Shown piece by piece: positions 45,649 through 55,084 of a stretch of DNA of 64,000 nucleotides; within the stretch, counting starts at the first letter, position 1; every line of letters begins with the position of its first letter. Both the position numbers and the translations under genes were made by a program. Source of the DNA: Corynebacterium pacaense (lineage in GTDB: Bacteria > Actinomycetota > Actinomycetes > Mycobacteriales > Mycobacteriaceae); contig NZ_LT821240.1 in the NCBI RefSeq assembly GCF_900169525.1, positions 693,684-757,683 of the forward strand, in the 5' to 3' direction. The notes under the pieces were generated by a model. The model had not been told where the DNA came from. It made no database searches and saw only the letters and a list, made by a program, of their open reading frames with translations.

Positions 45649-46551
45649 TTACTTCTTCTTGGAGTCCTTCTTCGCCTTCTTCTTTTCCTTCTTCTCCTCG
45701 ACCCGGTCGGCCTCAAGGTGCGAGGCCACGTCCGGGACGTAGCGGAACTCGTCGCGCGGCGGGCGGTGGTAGTCCGTGTGAGGTTCGGGGCGTTCGGGAA
45801 TCTCCGGCAACGGCCGGTCGATCTTCTCGTAGGGGATCGTGGAGAGCAGGTGGCTCATCACATTGATCCTCGACCTCTTCTTGTCCTCCGATTCCACCGT
45901 GTACCAGGGTGCGGAGGGGATGTCGGTATGGATGAACATCTCATCCTTCGCCCTCGAGTAGTCCTCCCAGCGGGTAAGTGACTGCAGATCCATCGGGGAC
46001 AGCTTCCACCTGCGCAGCGGGTCCCTGAGACGACTCCTGAAGCGGGCTACCTGCTCATCATCGGAGACGGAGAACCAGTACTTGCGGAGGTAGATGCCGT
46101 CCTCGACCAGCAGTCGTTCAAAGATGGGCGCCTGGTGGAGGAAGCGGCGGTACTCCTGGGAGGTGCAGAAACCCATGACGCGCTCAACTCCGGCACGGTT
46201 GTACCAGGACCGGTCGAAGATGACGATCTCACCTGCGCTGGGCAGTTTCTCCACGTAACGCTGGAAGTACCACTGCCCCTTCTCTCTCGGACCGGGGGTC
46301 GGGAGAGCCTCGATGCGGGCGGTACGGGGGTTGAGGTACTCGGTGATCCGCTTGATCGCCGAGCCCTTTCCGGCGGCGTCGCGGCCCTCCATCACCACGA
46401 CGACCCTGGCCCCGGTCTCCACGACCCACTGCTGCATCTCCACCAGTTCCGCCTGGAGCCGCTTGAGTTCCTTTTCATAGGCGGCCTTGTCCAGCTTGGG
46501 TGGATTCTTTGGAAACTGCTGCTGATCACTGTCCCGCTGCTTTTTTGACAT
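45649..46551 (-). CDS. ppk2: Polyphosphate kinase 2
   Basis: This 300-residue kinase of the PPK2 family interconverts polyphosphate and nucleotides. Walker A is EGRDAAGKGSAIKRI, Walker B/lid are IVIFDRSWYNRAGVERVMGF and the block DPLRRWKLSPMD. The C-terminus is Lys-rich (KKEKKKAKKDSKKK), and the N-terminus is charged. ATG 46551 is chosen; a GTG/ATG two codons upstream adds two residues. C. glutamicum PPK2A (cg1046) has the same location. The ppx gene at the left edge provides the opposite reaction. Confidence 0.94.
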   Translation of the reverse strand: MSKKQRDSDQQQFPKNPPKLDKAAYEKELKRLQAELVEMQQWVVETGARVVVVMEGRDAAGKGSAIKRITEYLNPRTARIEALPTPGPREKGQWYFQRYVEKLPSAGEIVIFDRSWYNRAGVERVMGFCTSQEYRRFLHQAPIFERLLVEDGIYLRKYWFSVSDDEQVARFRSRLRDPLRRWKLSPMDLQSLTRWEDYSRAKDEMFIHTDIPSAPWYTVESEDKKRSRINVMSHLLSTIPYEKIDRPLPEIPERPEPHTDYHRPPRDEFRYVPDVASHLEADRVEEKKEKKKAKKDSKKK

Positions 46552-46570
46552 GGTCAAATTCTACCGGCAA

Positions 46571-46591
46571 GGGTTAATGGAATGTTAACCC
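46571..46591. promoter_or_regulatory. GGGTTAA-N7-TTAACCC palindrome upstream of ppk2
   Basis: A perfect 7-bp inverted repeat (46571-46577, 46585-46591) lies between the ppk2 start at 46551 and the ABM gene end at 46617. It may be an operator or a terminator of the upstream gene. It has no T tract. Confidence 0.4.
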
Positions 46592-46616
46592 CGTACCCGT
46601 GACCCCGGATCAGCGC

Positions 46617-46940
46617 TCAGTAGACCTGGAACTCATGGAGTCTGTCCCAGTCCTTCTTGCCGGGGGCGGAGGATTGGATGACCTGCGGTGTCTGCTGGAG
46701 CATCGGTGGGAGGGACTCCATGGCGCGGATGAAATGCGGGCTCTTCCTGTGGACCCGGGCGCCGTCCTCGGTAAAGGCGGCGAGCAGCAGGTATTCGGAT
46801 GGGTTATCGGTGCTGCGGAACCAGTCGAAGAAGAGGCACCCCTCCTCGGCGAGCGCCTCCTCCGTGAAACGGTTGACCGTCTGACGGAAATTGTCCACGT
46901 ACTTGGCCTTGGGCAGGAATCGAATATTGACGGTGATCAT
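46617..46940 (-). CDS. ABM-domain monooxygenase-like protein, copy 1
   Basis: This is a 107-residue ferredoxin-like alpha+beta protein. It has MITVNIRFLPKAKYVDNFRQTVNRF at the start, then EEGCLFFDWFRSTDNPSEYLLLAAFTEDGARVHRKSPHF, the antibiotic-biosynthesis monooxygenase fold. Such proteins dimerise and oxidise quinols, or cleave heme (IsdG/MhuD). No specific heme ligand stands out. It is about 40% identical by eye to copy 2 and follows it in the same orientation. Confidence 0.85.
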   Translation of the reverse strand: MITVNIRFLPKAKYVDNFRQTVNRFTEEALAEEGCLFFDWFRSTDNPSEYLLLAAFTEDGARVHRKSPHFIRAMESLPPMLQQTPQVIQSSAPGKKDWDRLHEFQVY

Positions 46941-47025
46941 GGGGTCCAGTTTACTTTGATTCAGAAAAATATGTTCCAGATCGCAAACTGTGATGCCAGT
47001 GGCGGGAATCACAACACCCGTGGCG

Positions 47026-47349
47026 CTACTCCACGGCGAATTCCGCCATCTCATCCCAACCGGTCCTGCCCTCGATCGAGGTGTTGATGATCTTCGGGGT
47101 TTCAAGGAGGATCTCCGGGAACAGCTCGCAGGCCGCCCTGAAGTGCTCACTGTCCACATGTGCCTGTGCCGCATCATCCCTGAAGGCCTCGATGAGGATG
47201 AACTCCCCGGGGTCATCGGTATTGACGGACCAGTCAAAGAAGATGTTGCCGTCCTCGGCGCGGGTCTTATCGGTGAATTCCGCGACCCGTCCACGGAAGG
47301 ACTCCACATACTCGGGACGCGGGCGGAACCGGACATTGATCAAAATCAT
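47026..47349 (-). CDS. ABM-domain monooxygenase-like protein, copy 2
   Basis: This is a 107-residue paralog of the next gene downstream. The aligned blocks are MILINVRFRPRPEYVESFRGRV and EDGNIFFDWSVNTDDPGEFILIEAFRDDAAQAHVDSEHFRAACE. The Asn/Phe/Trp pattern is conserved in both. ATG 47349 has no strong ribosome binding site in the five upstream bases examined; a GTG at 47361 would add four residues. The two copies are 85 bases apart, likely a tandem duplication followed by divergence. Confidence 0.85.
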   Translation of the reverse strand: MILINVRFRPRPEYVESFRGRVAEFTDKTRAEDGNIFFDWSVNTDDPGEFILIEAFRDDAAQAHVDSEHFRAACELFPEILLETPKIINTSIEGRTGWDEMAEFAVE

Positions 47350-47407
47350 GGCCCCCACCATACGCGAACGACGACCGGATCCCGCAGCCGCCGGCCGAAA
47401 GAGAGGT

Positions 47408-47451
47408 GCCCCTCCACCGCCCCGAAACGGGGCTTGATCTGATGGAGGGGC
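47408..47451. repeat. Nested hairpin between the alpha/beta-hydrolase and ABM genes
   Basis: The outer 9-bp stem is GCCCCTCCA (47408-47416) with TGGAGGGGC (47443-47451). The inner 6-bp stem is GCCCCG-AAA-CGGGGC (47419-47433). In the minus direction it lies after the hydrolase stop and before the ABM start, so it may be a terminator (only a weak CTCTCTTT follows) or a leader structure. Confidence 0.45.
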
Positions 47452-47534
47452 CGTCGCGCAAAATTGCCTTTCGAACGACAGATAAGACTATAGCAATGGA
47501 TTGCCCGCGTGACCACCCCCTGGCATCCGGAATC

Positions 47535-49247
47535 TCAGCCGTCCCCCTCGGTCGCGGACACCCCGATCTCCTTCTCCGGGCCCTGCCCGCGCATCGCAAG
47601 GTCCAGTTCCACGCCCGCTCGGTGCAGGAAACCGGCGTCGAAACGCGGGTCCCCGGTGATAGCGGCGAACCCGTCCATGACCGCCTGTCCGTAGTTGTGG
47701 CCGTGCCCGTTGGGCACGTTCGCGGCATTGGGCAGATCGACGCTGATCTGGAAGAAGGTGATTGCGGGCATCCAGAACATGCTCGGTGAGCGGTCGAATC
47801 CCGGATCCTCCTGCAACCAGTCCGGCTCCCGGAACATCAGTGACGGTGACCACCAGACCACCGGATCGGTTGGATGCTGCACATAGAGGATTCGCCTCGG
47901 CCCCCACCCGGAGGTGTCCATGGATTCAATCTCCTCGGAGTTCTGCACGAAACGCACCACCTCACCGCCGCCGTAGACCGGCTGGATCTCCGGTGATCCG
48001 GGATCCCTGTCCCCGACGAGCTCGCGCCAGATCCGGTTCGAGTTCACCGGCCCGACCCACAGGGCACCGTCCACGGAGGAGGCGATATCGCGCGTGCCGG
48101 CGAAGGCCCCCTCCCCCGCCGTCGTCCCCAGGGATTCGCCGTAGAGGTAGATGCGGGGACGGTCATTCTCCGGCAGGTCCTTCCACCAGGCAACGACGGT
48201 GGTGATCAGAGCGCGACCGGCCTCCTCGATCTCCTCGTGCGAGGAGATGAACTGCAGCGCCGAGGGGAGGTAGGAGTACTGGGCCGCGGCGATCGCGGTG
48301 TCGCCGTCGAAGAGCAGCTCCACCGACTGCGCGAAGGTGGGGTTGACCCAGCCGGTACCGGTTGTCGCCGCGACCACGAGCACCTCACGGTCACGCGCAC
48401 CGGTTCGCTCCAGCTCCGCAACCACCCGTTCGGCGCGTTCGGCATCGGTTTTTCCGTGTTGCAGTCCGGCGTACACCCGGATCGGCTCCCTGGCGGGGCG
48501 GCCGGTGATCTCCTCGAGCCCGGCCGCATCCAATCCGAGCCCGACAAACCTCGTTCCATAGGCACCCAGCCCCTCCCAGTCGTTGAGGGAGGCGGGACTG
48601 CCCGAACGGCCCGGATCCGTGGGGCGGTGCAGATCAGCGCGGATCTCGGTGTTTCGGACGGAGAACACCCGCTCACCGATACCCACGATCGTCCCGGGAA
48701 TCACACTGTCCACAATGAACAGACCCACCACCGAGATGCTCACCCACGCCACGCCGTAGCGGATTCTGCCGTCCCATTTCTCCGGGGTACGCCGCAGAAT
48801 CCAGTCCGCCGCCGCCGCTATCCCGCGTGCCAGGGCGACGAGCAGCATCCACAGCAGCAGCGCGAGCGGAGCCACCCTGAGGAACTCCAGCACCGTGTAG
48901 GACTGCGCCCCGGTGAGTTGGGCGACCTCCTGCTGCCAGCGCAGGGCGAAGAGATTCGAGACAATCAGCCAGGCGATCGTGAGCACCATGATCACCACAT
49001 TGATGATCCTGCGCGCACGCGCACCGATCCTGAACTGCGTACCCAGATCCAAGCGTTTCCACAGGTAGTGCAGGAACACCCCGAGCCCGTAACCGGTCGC
49101 TGCGGAAAGCCCGCAGGCCACCGCCTGCCACAACCAGGTGCGCGGCAGCAGGGAGGGCGTCAGCGCCAGGGAGTACATCAGTGCCCCGAGCACGAGTCCG
49201 CAGGGATCCGGGGCGAGCCTTTCGAAGGACCGCATGACCACGTTCAC
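47535..49247 (-). CDS. Membrane alpha/beta-hydrolase (DUF2319/Abhydrolase_9 type)
   Basis: This is a 570-residue integral membrane hydrolase. The first 190 residues have about five hydrophobic segments. The remainder is a hydrolase domain with GLGAYGTRFVGLGLD and EVLVVAATTGTGWVNP. The nucleophile elbow is IYLYGESLGTTAGEGAF, followed by VGPVNSNRIWREL and a late His in GHGHNYGQAVMDGF. Family members occur throughout Mycobacteriales, possibly on lipids of the envelope. GTG 49247 has GGGAGGAGG upstream and gives VNVVMRSF. Confidence 0.85.
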   Translation of the reverse strand: MNVVMRSFERLAPDPCGLVLGALMYSLALTPSLLPRTWLWQAVACGLSAATGYGLGVFLHYLWKRLDLGTQFRIGARARRIINVVIMVLTIAWLIVSNLFALRWQQEVAQLTGAQSYTVLEFLRVAPLALLLWMLLVALARGIAAAADWILRRTPEKWDGRIRYGVAWVSISVVGLFIVDSVIPGTIVGIGERVFSVRNTEIRADLHRPTDPGRSGSPASLNDWEGLGAYGTRFVGLGLDAAGLEEITGRPAREPIRVYAGLQHGKTDAERAERVVAELERTGARDREVLVVAATTGTGWVNPTFAQSVELLFDGDTAIAAAQYSYLPSALQFISSHEEIEEAGRALITTVVAWWKDLPENDRPRIYLYGESLGTTAGEGAFAGTRDIASSVDGALWVGPVNSNRIWRELVGDRDPGSPEIQPVYGGGEVVRFVQNSEEIESMDTSGWGPRRILYVQHPTDPVVWWSPSLMFREPDWLQEDPGFDRSPSMFWMPAITFFQISVDLPNAANVPNGHGHNYGQAVMDGFAAITGDPRFDAGFLHRAGVELDLAMRGQGPEKEIGVSATEGDG

Positions 49248-49296
49248 CGATACTCCTCCTCCCGCGGCTTCCTGTTCACCGCCTAATCCTAGGCGT

Positions 49297-50106
49297 TCAG
49301 CCGTGCTTGTCGACGCCCAGACCGCCACTGACGGCGGCCGCAGCGGCGGCCGCGGCGTCGACAAGCTCCATGCCACGGTGCAGACCCGCCACCAGTGCCG
49401 CGGTGAACACGTCCCCGGTGCCCTTGGCGCCGGAATCGATGTGCGGCGCGGAGACCTCGTGGACGGCGGTGCGGGTGACGATCAGGTTGCTCACCGTGTC
49501 CTCGTCGTGCGAGGCGCTGGTGACCACCACCCACCGGCCCCGCGGGCCGAGCAGACCTCGGGCCCGGGTCACCGGGTCACCCTCGCCGGTGAAGTGATCA
49601 AATTCGAAGACGTTCGGGGTCAGGCCGGTGGCCTGCGGAATCAGGTGCGCGGCCAGCGCCTCAGCGATCCCGGGTGCGGTGTAGACACCGACGTCGGAGT
49701 CCCCGACCGTGGGATCGACGACGAACCGCAGGTGCGGATGGGTGGTCCGGATCCCGCGCAACCGGTCGGCCACGACCTCGATCTGCTCCGGCGAGGCGAA
49801 GTAGCCGGTGACCACCGTCGAGATCTCATCGATCAGGCCGAGTTCGAGCAGATCGTCCATGGTCTGGCCGATCCACTGCGCGGGTTGGACCGAACGGTGC
49901 GAGTTGGCGTAGTGCGGCATGGAGCTGAGGATCACCGTCGGAAGTGCCAGAACGCGCATGCCCGCGTCGTGGTAGATCGGCAGTGCACCGGTTATCCCAA
50001 CCGCACCGTAGACAACCTGGGAACCGATCAGCAGCACATCCGCCGGCTGCCGGTTGAATTCGGCGACGCCACGGTGCGCACGCTGCGCGTCCCGGTCAGC
50101 TTTCAC
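49297..50106 (-). CDS. pdxY: Pyridoxal kinase (PdxY/PdxK type)
   Basis: This 269-residue ribokinase-superfamily enzyme phosphorylates pyridoxal. Segments are VLLIGSQVVYGAVGITGALPIYHDAG, STVVTGYFASPEQIEVVADRL, VDPTVGDSDVGVYT and the catalytic anion-hole motif DSGAKGTGDVFTAALVAG (catalytic Asp). Start GTG 50106 overlaps the end of the ABC-F gene by 11 bases, so the two are coupled. It is the last gene of the ABC-F-pdxY pair. Confidence 0.92.
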   Translation of the reverse strand: MKADRDAQRAHRGVAEFNRQPADVLLIGSQVVYGAVGITGALPIYHDAGMRVLALPTVILSSMPHYANSHRSVQPAQWIGQTMDDLLELGLIDEISTVVTGYFASPEQIEVVADRLRGIRTTHPHLRFVVDPTVGDSDVGVYTAPGIAEALAAHLIPQATGLTPNVFEFDHFTGEGDPVTRARGLLGPRGRWVVVTSASHDEDTVSNLIVTRTAVHEVSAPHIDSGAKGTGDVFTAALVAGLHRGMELVDAAAAAAAAVSGGLGVDKHG

Positions 50107-51892
50107 TGAGTTCGCCCAGTTCAAGCCAAGCCGTCTCCAGTTCCGCGTGCTCCTCGCGCACGGCGCGGAGATCGGCGTCGAGCGAGCTCAACCGGTCGGT
50201 GTCCATGGCTTCGGCGGCGTCGGCGAGCTGTGTGTTCAACTTCTCCATCTTCGCGTCGAGCTTGCCCATCTTCCGCTCCAGGGCATTCATCTCCCTGGTG
50301 ATGCGATGCTGCTCCTGCGCGGAGACCCCGCTGTGCTTCGGCCGTTGGGACCGTTCGCCGAGATCGAGCACACCGGCGTTCTCCGCCTCGGCCAGGGACT
50401 CGCGCCGCCTGAGATACTCCTCGATGCCGCCGGGCAGGTTGGTCAGCCTGCCGTCACCGAACAGCGCCCAGGTGGAATCGGTGACGCGCTCGATCAGATA
50501 GCGGTCGTGGGAGATCACCACGAGCGTTCCCGGCCAGCTGTCCAACAGGGACTCCAGTTCCTGAAGGGTGTCGATGTCGAGATCGTTGGTGGGCTCGTCG
50601 AGCAGCAGGACATTGGGCTCGGCCATCAGCACGCGTGTCAGCTGCAGTCGACGCCTCTCACCGCCGGAGAGGTCCCCCACCGGGGTCCGCTGCCTCTTCG
50701 GCGAGAAACCCAGCCTTTCTGCCAGCTGGGAGGCCGACATCTCCCGTTTTCCCACATGGACGTAGGAGGCGACATCCTCCACGCAGTCAATCAACCTGCG
50801 CGAGGGATCCAGATCATCGAGTTCCTGGCGCAACCATCCCAGCTTCACCGTCTGTCCCTGGATGCGTTTTCCGGCGACCAGTGGATACTCACCGGCGAGG
50901 GTCCGCAGCAGGGTCGTCTTCCCCGATCCGTTGACCCCGACCAGGCCTATACGCTCACCCGGTCCCAGCCGCCAGGTCAGATCCTCAACGAGGATCCGCC
51001 GGTCCGGGGTGGCGATGGTCGCGTCCTCGAGTTCGATGACCACCCGGCCCTGACGCGACTTGGAAAAGGCCATCAGTTCGACCTTGTCACGCGGCTCGGG
51101 CACGTTGGAGATCAGTGCCTCCGCGGCCTCGATCCGGTAGCGGGGCTTGGAGGTTCGCGCCGGGGCGCCCCTGCGCAGCCACGCCAGTTCCTTCCTGGCG
51201 AGGTTGGCGCGGCGCTGCTCGATGGCATCCGCCTGCCTGGCGCGCTCGGCGCGGGCGAAGGTCCAGTCGTTGTAGCCACCCTCATAGGAATCGACCACCC
51301 CGTCGTGCACCTCCCAGGTGGTGGTGGCGACGGTGTCCAGGAACCAACGGTCGTGTGTGACCACCACGATCGCGATCCTGCGGTTAAGCAGATAGCTGGC
51401 CAGCCACTGCACACCCTCGACATCGAGATGGTTTGTGGGCTCATCGAGGATCACCAGGTCAAGGTCCCTCACGAGCGCCGCGGCGAGGTTGACCCGACGC
51501 CGCTCGCCACCGGACAGCTGGCCCACGGCGGTGTCCAGTCCCAGGTCCACGATGCCGAGTCCGCCCAGCACCTCGCGGACCTTCGCGTTGGACGCCCATT
51601 CGAAGACCTCCAGCCCGAGCGGTGCGAGGACCACATCGGCGACCGTATCGCTGTCATTGAGTTCGGCCCGCTGGGTGACCACCGCCATCCGCAGATCCGA
51701 GACATGCGAGACACGGCCGGAATCCGGAGGTTCGATCCCCGACAGCACCTCGAGCAGGGTGGTCTTCCCGCCACCGTTGAGGCCCACCACACCGATGCGG
51801 TCACCGGTTTGAACTCCGAGGGAGACGCCGTCGAGCAGCGTCTTCAGCCCCCAGGTCTTTGAGACATTCTCCAGGTTGATCAGATTGGCCAT
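50096..51892 (-). CDS. ABC-F family ribosome-associated ATPase (Uup/EttA-like)
   Basis: This is a 598-residue soluble protein with two ABC domains. The first has Walker A GLNGGGKTTLLEVL and signature LSGGERRRVNLAAAL. The second has GVNGSGKTTLLRTL and LSGGERRRLQLTRVL, with LLLDEPTNDLD in the second Walker B. The linker between them is about 60 residues. A C-terminal coiled coil follows (about residues 525-598, rich in EL and KM repeats), as in Uup. It acts on ribosomes or DNA rather than membranes. ATG 51892 gives MANLINLENVSKTWG; the long upstream frame overlaps ispE. It sits after ispE, 11 bases away, as in many actinobacteria. Confidence 0.93.
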   Translation of the reverse strand: MANLINLENVSKTWGLKTLLDGVSLGVQTGDRIGVVGLNGGGKTTLLEVLSGIEPPDSGRVSHVSDLRMAVVTQRAELNDSDTVADVVLAPLGLEVFEWASNAKVREVLGGLGIVDLGLDTAVGQLSGGERRRVNLAAALVRDLDLVILDEPTNHLDVEGVQWLASYLLNRRIAIVVVTHDRWFLDTVATTTWEVHDGVVDSYEGGYNDWTFARAERARQADAIEQRRANLARKELAWLRRGAPARTSKPRYRIEAAEALISNVPEPRDKVELMAFSKSRQGRVVIELEDATIATPDRRILVEDLTWRLGPGERIGLVGVNGSGKTTLLRTLAGEYPLVAGKRIQGQTVKLGWLRQELDDLDPSRRLIDCVEDVASYVHVGKREMSASQLAERLGFSPKRQRTPVGDLSGGERRRLQLTRVLMAEPNVLLLDEPTNDLDIDTLQELESLLDSWPGTLVVISHDRYLIERVTDSTWALFGDGRLTNLPGGIEEYLRRRESLAEAENAGVLDLGERSQRPKHSGVSAQEQHRITREMNALERKMGKLDAKMEKLNTQLADAAEAMDTDRLSSLDADLRAVREEHAELETAWLELGELSES

Positions 51893-51903
51893 TGTGTCTA
51901 CTT

Positions 51904-52845
51904 CTACTCCGATTCTGTGGAAATGATATGTGCGCCCCTGTGCGGTGGGGGTACCGGCCCGCTGGCGGTGTGCACGACGATGGAGACCGCGTCGCGGATC
52001 TCCTCGGCGACGTCCTCGGCGTGCCGTGCGTCCGCGCACAAGAACGCCACGGTGGGACCGGAGCCCGAGACGATTCCGGCCAGTGCCCCTGCCCTGGTCC
52101 CCGCGGCCAGCGTGCCGCGGAGGTCGGGCCGCAGGCTCAGCGCCGCAGCCTGGAGATCATTGCGCAGGTGGGGGGCCAGCTCATGCGGATCGCCACTGAG
52201 CAGCGCCCTGACAAGTTCGTCGATGTCGAGAGAGGGGACGCGCTGCATCTGATCGAGCTTGTTGAAAACTGTCGGTGTGGACAATCCCCTGGGGGAGACA
52301 GCAATCGCCCAGTGGTACCGCCCCCGGCAGAGCACATCCACCAGTTTCTCACCCCTCCCGGTTCCCAGCATGGTTCCGCCGAGCAGGGTGAAGGGCACGT
52401 CGGATCCGAGCCCGGAGGCGATGACCAGCAGGGTGTCCTGCCCGAAGGGGCCGAGCCAGGAGTCGACGGCCCGAAGTGCCGCCGCGGCGTCGGCGGAGCC
52501 ACCGGCCATGCCGCCGGCCACGGGGATGCCCTTGCGGATGTGGATGTCCACCGTTGCCAGCGGTTCCCCTGGGTGGGCGGCTCGCCAGTGCCCTACCAGC
52601 GCGTCCACCGCCCGCCACGCGAGGTTGCTCTCATCCGCAGGTACCCCGGATGCACCACTCGAGGTGAGCGAACGAACAACGGAGCCCGCACCCGCCGGCC
52701 GCGAAGGGTCGATGCGCAGGGTGACCTCGTCGTGGAGATCCAGGGTCTGGAACACGGTGAGCAGCTCGTGGAAGCCGTCCCCGCGTGCGGCGCCGACCCC
52801 CAGGTGCAGGTTGATCTTGCTCCACGCCCGTGCGGTGACGATCAT
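51904..52845 (-). CDS. ispE: 4-diphosphocytidyl-2-C-methyl-D-erythritol kinase
   Basis: This 313-residue GHMP kinase performs the fourth step of the MEP isoprenoid pathway. It has [31 protein letters not shown] at the N-terminus and the ATP-binding loop [29 protein letters not shown] follows in the C-terminal part. ATG 52845 overlaps the stop of rsmA by four bases. The order rsmA-ispE-abcF-pdxY is a typical actinobacterial run. Confidence 0.96.
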   Translation of the reverse strand: MIVTARAWSKINLHLGVGAARGDGFHELLTVFQTLDLHDEVTLRIDPSRPAGAGSVVRSLTSSGASGVPADESNLAWRAVDALVGHWRAAHPGEPLATVDIHIRKGIPVAGGMAGGSADAAAALRAVDSWLGPFGQDTLLVIASGLGSDVPFTLLGGTMLGTGRGEKLVDVLCRGRYHWAIAVSPRGLSTPTVFNKLDQMQRVPSLDIDELVRALLSGDPHELAPHLRNDLQAAALSLRPDLRGTLAAGTRAGALAGIVSGSGPTVAFLCADARHAEDVAEEIRDAVSIVVHTASGPVPPPHRGAHIISTESE

Positions 52846-53711
52846 TGAAGCTCCACTCCCGCCAGCCGGACGAAGGAACCGACGTCGAGTTTCTCCCCGC
52901 GCTCGCCCGGGTTGATGCCGGCGGCCCTCAGCGCCTCCTCGGAGGCGGGGCCGGAACCGTAGAATCCAGAAAGTGCGGCCCGCAGGGTCTTGCGGCGCTG
53001 CAGGAAGGCGGCATCGATGATCGGCCACACCCTGGAACGGGTGGAATCGTCCTGGGGCCAGGGGGTGTCGGTACGGATGATCTTCACCAGGCCCGATTCG
53101 ATCTTCGGTGCGGGCCAGAACACATGCTTGCCGATTGAACCGGCCCGCGTAACCTCTCCGTAGAAGGACGCCTTCACGCTCGGTACGCCGTAGACCTTGG
53201 ATCCGGGATCCGCGGCGAGTCGATCGGCGACCTCTGCCTGGACCATGACCAGAACGGTTCTGATGGTGGGGAATTCGGCGAGCATGTGCAGGAGGACGGG
53301 CACTGAAACGTTGTAGGGCAGATTGGCCACGAGTGCGCTCGGCTGCATGGTGAAATCGTCACGGGTGACCTTTAGCGCGTCCTTCTGGATCACCGTGAGC
53401 CGGTCCGCGAGCTCGGGGGCGCGCCAGGAGAAGGTGTGGGGCAGCTCAGCAGCCAGCCTGGGATCGATTTCCACCGCGGTCACCGACCCCGCGGCCCCGG
53501 CGAGCTCCAGGGTCAGCGACCCCAGCCCCGGTCCGACCTCCACCACATGATCGTTGGGGGTCAGCCCGGCGGCACCGACGATGCGGCGCACAGTGTTGGG
53601 ATCATGAACGAAGTTCTGGCCGAGCTTCTTGGTGGGCGTGACATCGAGCTTGTCCGCCAGGGCCCGGATCTCCACGGGCCCAAGCAGCTGTGCGGCGCGG
53701 GGTTGTTCCAT
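52842..53711 (-). CDS. rsmA: 16S rRNA (adenine1518-N6/adenine1519-N6)-dimethyltransferase
   Basis: This 289-residue KsgA methyltransferase dimethylates A1518/A1519 of 16S rRNA. It has [18 protein letters not shown], motif [17 protein letters not shown] and the catalytic motif [17 protein letters not shown], followed by [20 protein letters not shown]. ispE follows with an overlap of four bases. rpf2 precedes it 55 bases away in the same orientation, so an operon is possible. Confidence 0.97.
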   Translation of the reverse strand: MEQPRAAQLLGPVEIRALADKLDVTPTKKLGQNFVHDPNTVRRIVGAAGLTPNDHVVEVGPGLGSLTLELAGAAGSVTAVEIDPRLAAELPHTFSWRAPELADRLTVIQKDALKVTRDDFTMQPSALVANLPYNVSVPVLLHMLAEFPTIRTVLVMVQAEVADRLAADPGSKVYGVPSVKASFYGEVTRAGSIGKHVFWPAPKIESGLVKIIRTDTPWPQDDSTRSRVWPIIDAAFLQRRKTLRAALSGFYGSGPASEEALRAAGINPGERGEKLDVGSFVRLAGVELQ

Positions 53712-53766
53712 AGCATCCCAACTTACCCGGCGGGTGCGGGAATCACGCTATCGGTTTACGTCCCGG

Positions 53767-54900
53767 TCAGCGAATACCGAGGCTGGCGGTGCACGCCGGC
53801 CAAGCTCCCCAGCCCTGGGCGGCCTGGACCTTTTCAGCGATGGAGATCTGCTGCTCACGGCTGGCACCACCCGCGGTCGCGGAGTACGCGCCACCACCGT
53901 AGGCCTGCCAGGTCTGCGGATGGAACTGCAGACCTCCGGAGAAGCCGTTTCCGGTATCGATCGCCCAGTTTCCGCCGGACTCGCACTGTGCGAGGGAATC
54001 CCAGACGGAGTTGCCTGCGACGGACTTCACGGTCTTGGTTCCGCGCTTGATCGTCGAGGGTGTCGCCGGCTGAACCTCGGCCTCCCTGAGGATCTCGCTG
54101 GCGGTCTCGACACCGTTAACGGTGGTGATCCGACGGGTGACATCCTTGGCACCTGGCGTGCCCTGGGTGACAACGACCTCCTCGCCGGCGGGCGACTCCG
54201 GATCGTCGACGTAGGTGGCGGGAGCCTCGACGGGGACGCTCTCGGAGCGCTCGGTGGTTTCAACCCTGTCGATGGTGATCCCGGTGTTGTTCGCGATCGG
54301 TGCATCGGCGGGGAGATTGAGCCGGTCATCGGCGTCGAGCTTGATGCCGCGCTGATCGAGCACATCACCGACGGTCTTCGCGGCGATCGATGTGTAGGTG
54401 ACCTTGCCACCGTCATTGATCGAGATGATCTTCGGCTTTGTCACACTGAGCTTGAGGCCACTCTCGGGGATGGCCTCCGTCCGGTCACGGTCGATGACAT
54501 CGGAGGGGCTGACGTCGTCGAGCTCACCGAGGAGGTCCTCGACGTCGACCGCGGTCGTGGTGACGGTCTTCTCCTGGCCCTCGACCACGAGCGCGACCTG
54601 CTTTGCGGTGCGGACGGTGATGACGTCCCTGGAGGCGATGGAGGAGTCCGGGGACGGGGACACGAAGTCCTGGTCTCCGAGCTCGACTCCGGCCTGGGCG
54701 AGCACACCGTCGACGGTGCCCGACATGGTGGAAAGGGGGATCTGTTCGCCGTTGACGTCAAGAATGACGTCCTTCTTGGTGGTTGCCGCAGTCACTCCGC
54801 CGATAAGCAGGGTGGCGAGCATTCCTCCGGTGGCCAAACGCAGCGGCACCGAACGGGTGCCGTTGATGCGGTTGATTCGGGATTTCTGATGGATCGCCAT
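53767..54900 (-). CDS. rpf2: Resuscitation-promoting factor Rpf2
   Basis: This is a 377-residue secreted muralytic protein. The N-terminus has a signal/transmembrane segment ([20 protein letters not shown]). Three DUF348 repeats follow (about residues 45-90, 95-150 and 150-200), each with a DV-x-GE/x-T pattern. A G5 domain lies at about 205-285. The Rpf domain at about 300-377 has [38 protein letters not shown] with the catalytic Glu in CESG. It cleaves peptidoglycan and stimulates growth of dormant cells. The upstream 184 bases to tatD hold no clear riboswitch by my reading. Name follows C. glutamicum Rpf2 by domain order and location. Confidence 0.94.
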   Translation of the reverse strand: MAIHQKSRINRINGTRSVPLRLATGGMLATLLIGGVTAATTKKDVILDVNGEQIPLSTMSGTVDGVLAQAGVELGDQDFVSPSPDSSIASRDVITVRTAKQVALVVEGQEKTVTTTAVDVEDLLGELDDVSPSDVIDRDRTEAIPESGLKLSVTKPKIISINDGGKVTYTSIAAKTVGDVLDQRGIKLDADDRLNLPADAPIANNTGITIDRVETTERSESVPVEAPATYVDDPESPAGEEVVVTQGTPGAKDVTRRITTVNGVETASEILREAEVQPATPSTIKRGTKTVKSVAGNSVWDSLAQCESGGNWAIDTGNGFSGGLQFHPQTWQAYGGGAYSATAGGASREQQISIAEKVQAAQGWGAWPACTASLGIR

Positions 54901-55084
54901 GGATTGCTTTACTTCTTCGCTCTCGGGATGATGAACATTAAGTCACGATACGGTAACAGATCACGGTTGTCGAGAAAAAAGGCGGGCGAGGCCGTCCTGT
55001 GAGACACTTCCGCAACATTATTCCCTCTCGGAGCTGCTGAGCATGGAAAACGGTTCCCGCGTGAGCTACATCACCTTTTGGTGC

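Noticed and set aside
53712..55084. A c-di-AMP (ydaO-type) riboswitch before rpf2
   Set aside because: The 184-base region upstream of rpf2 is short, and I could not find the conserved core sequence of that riboswitch class.
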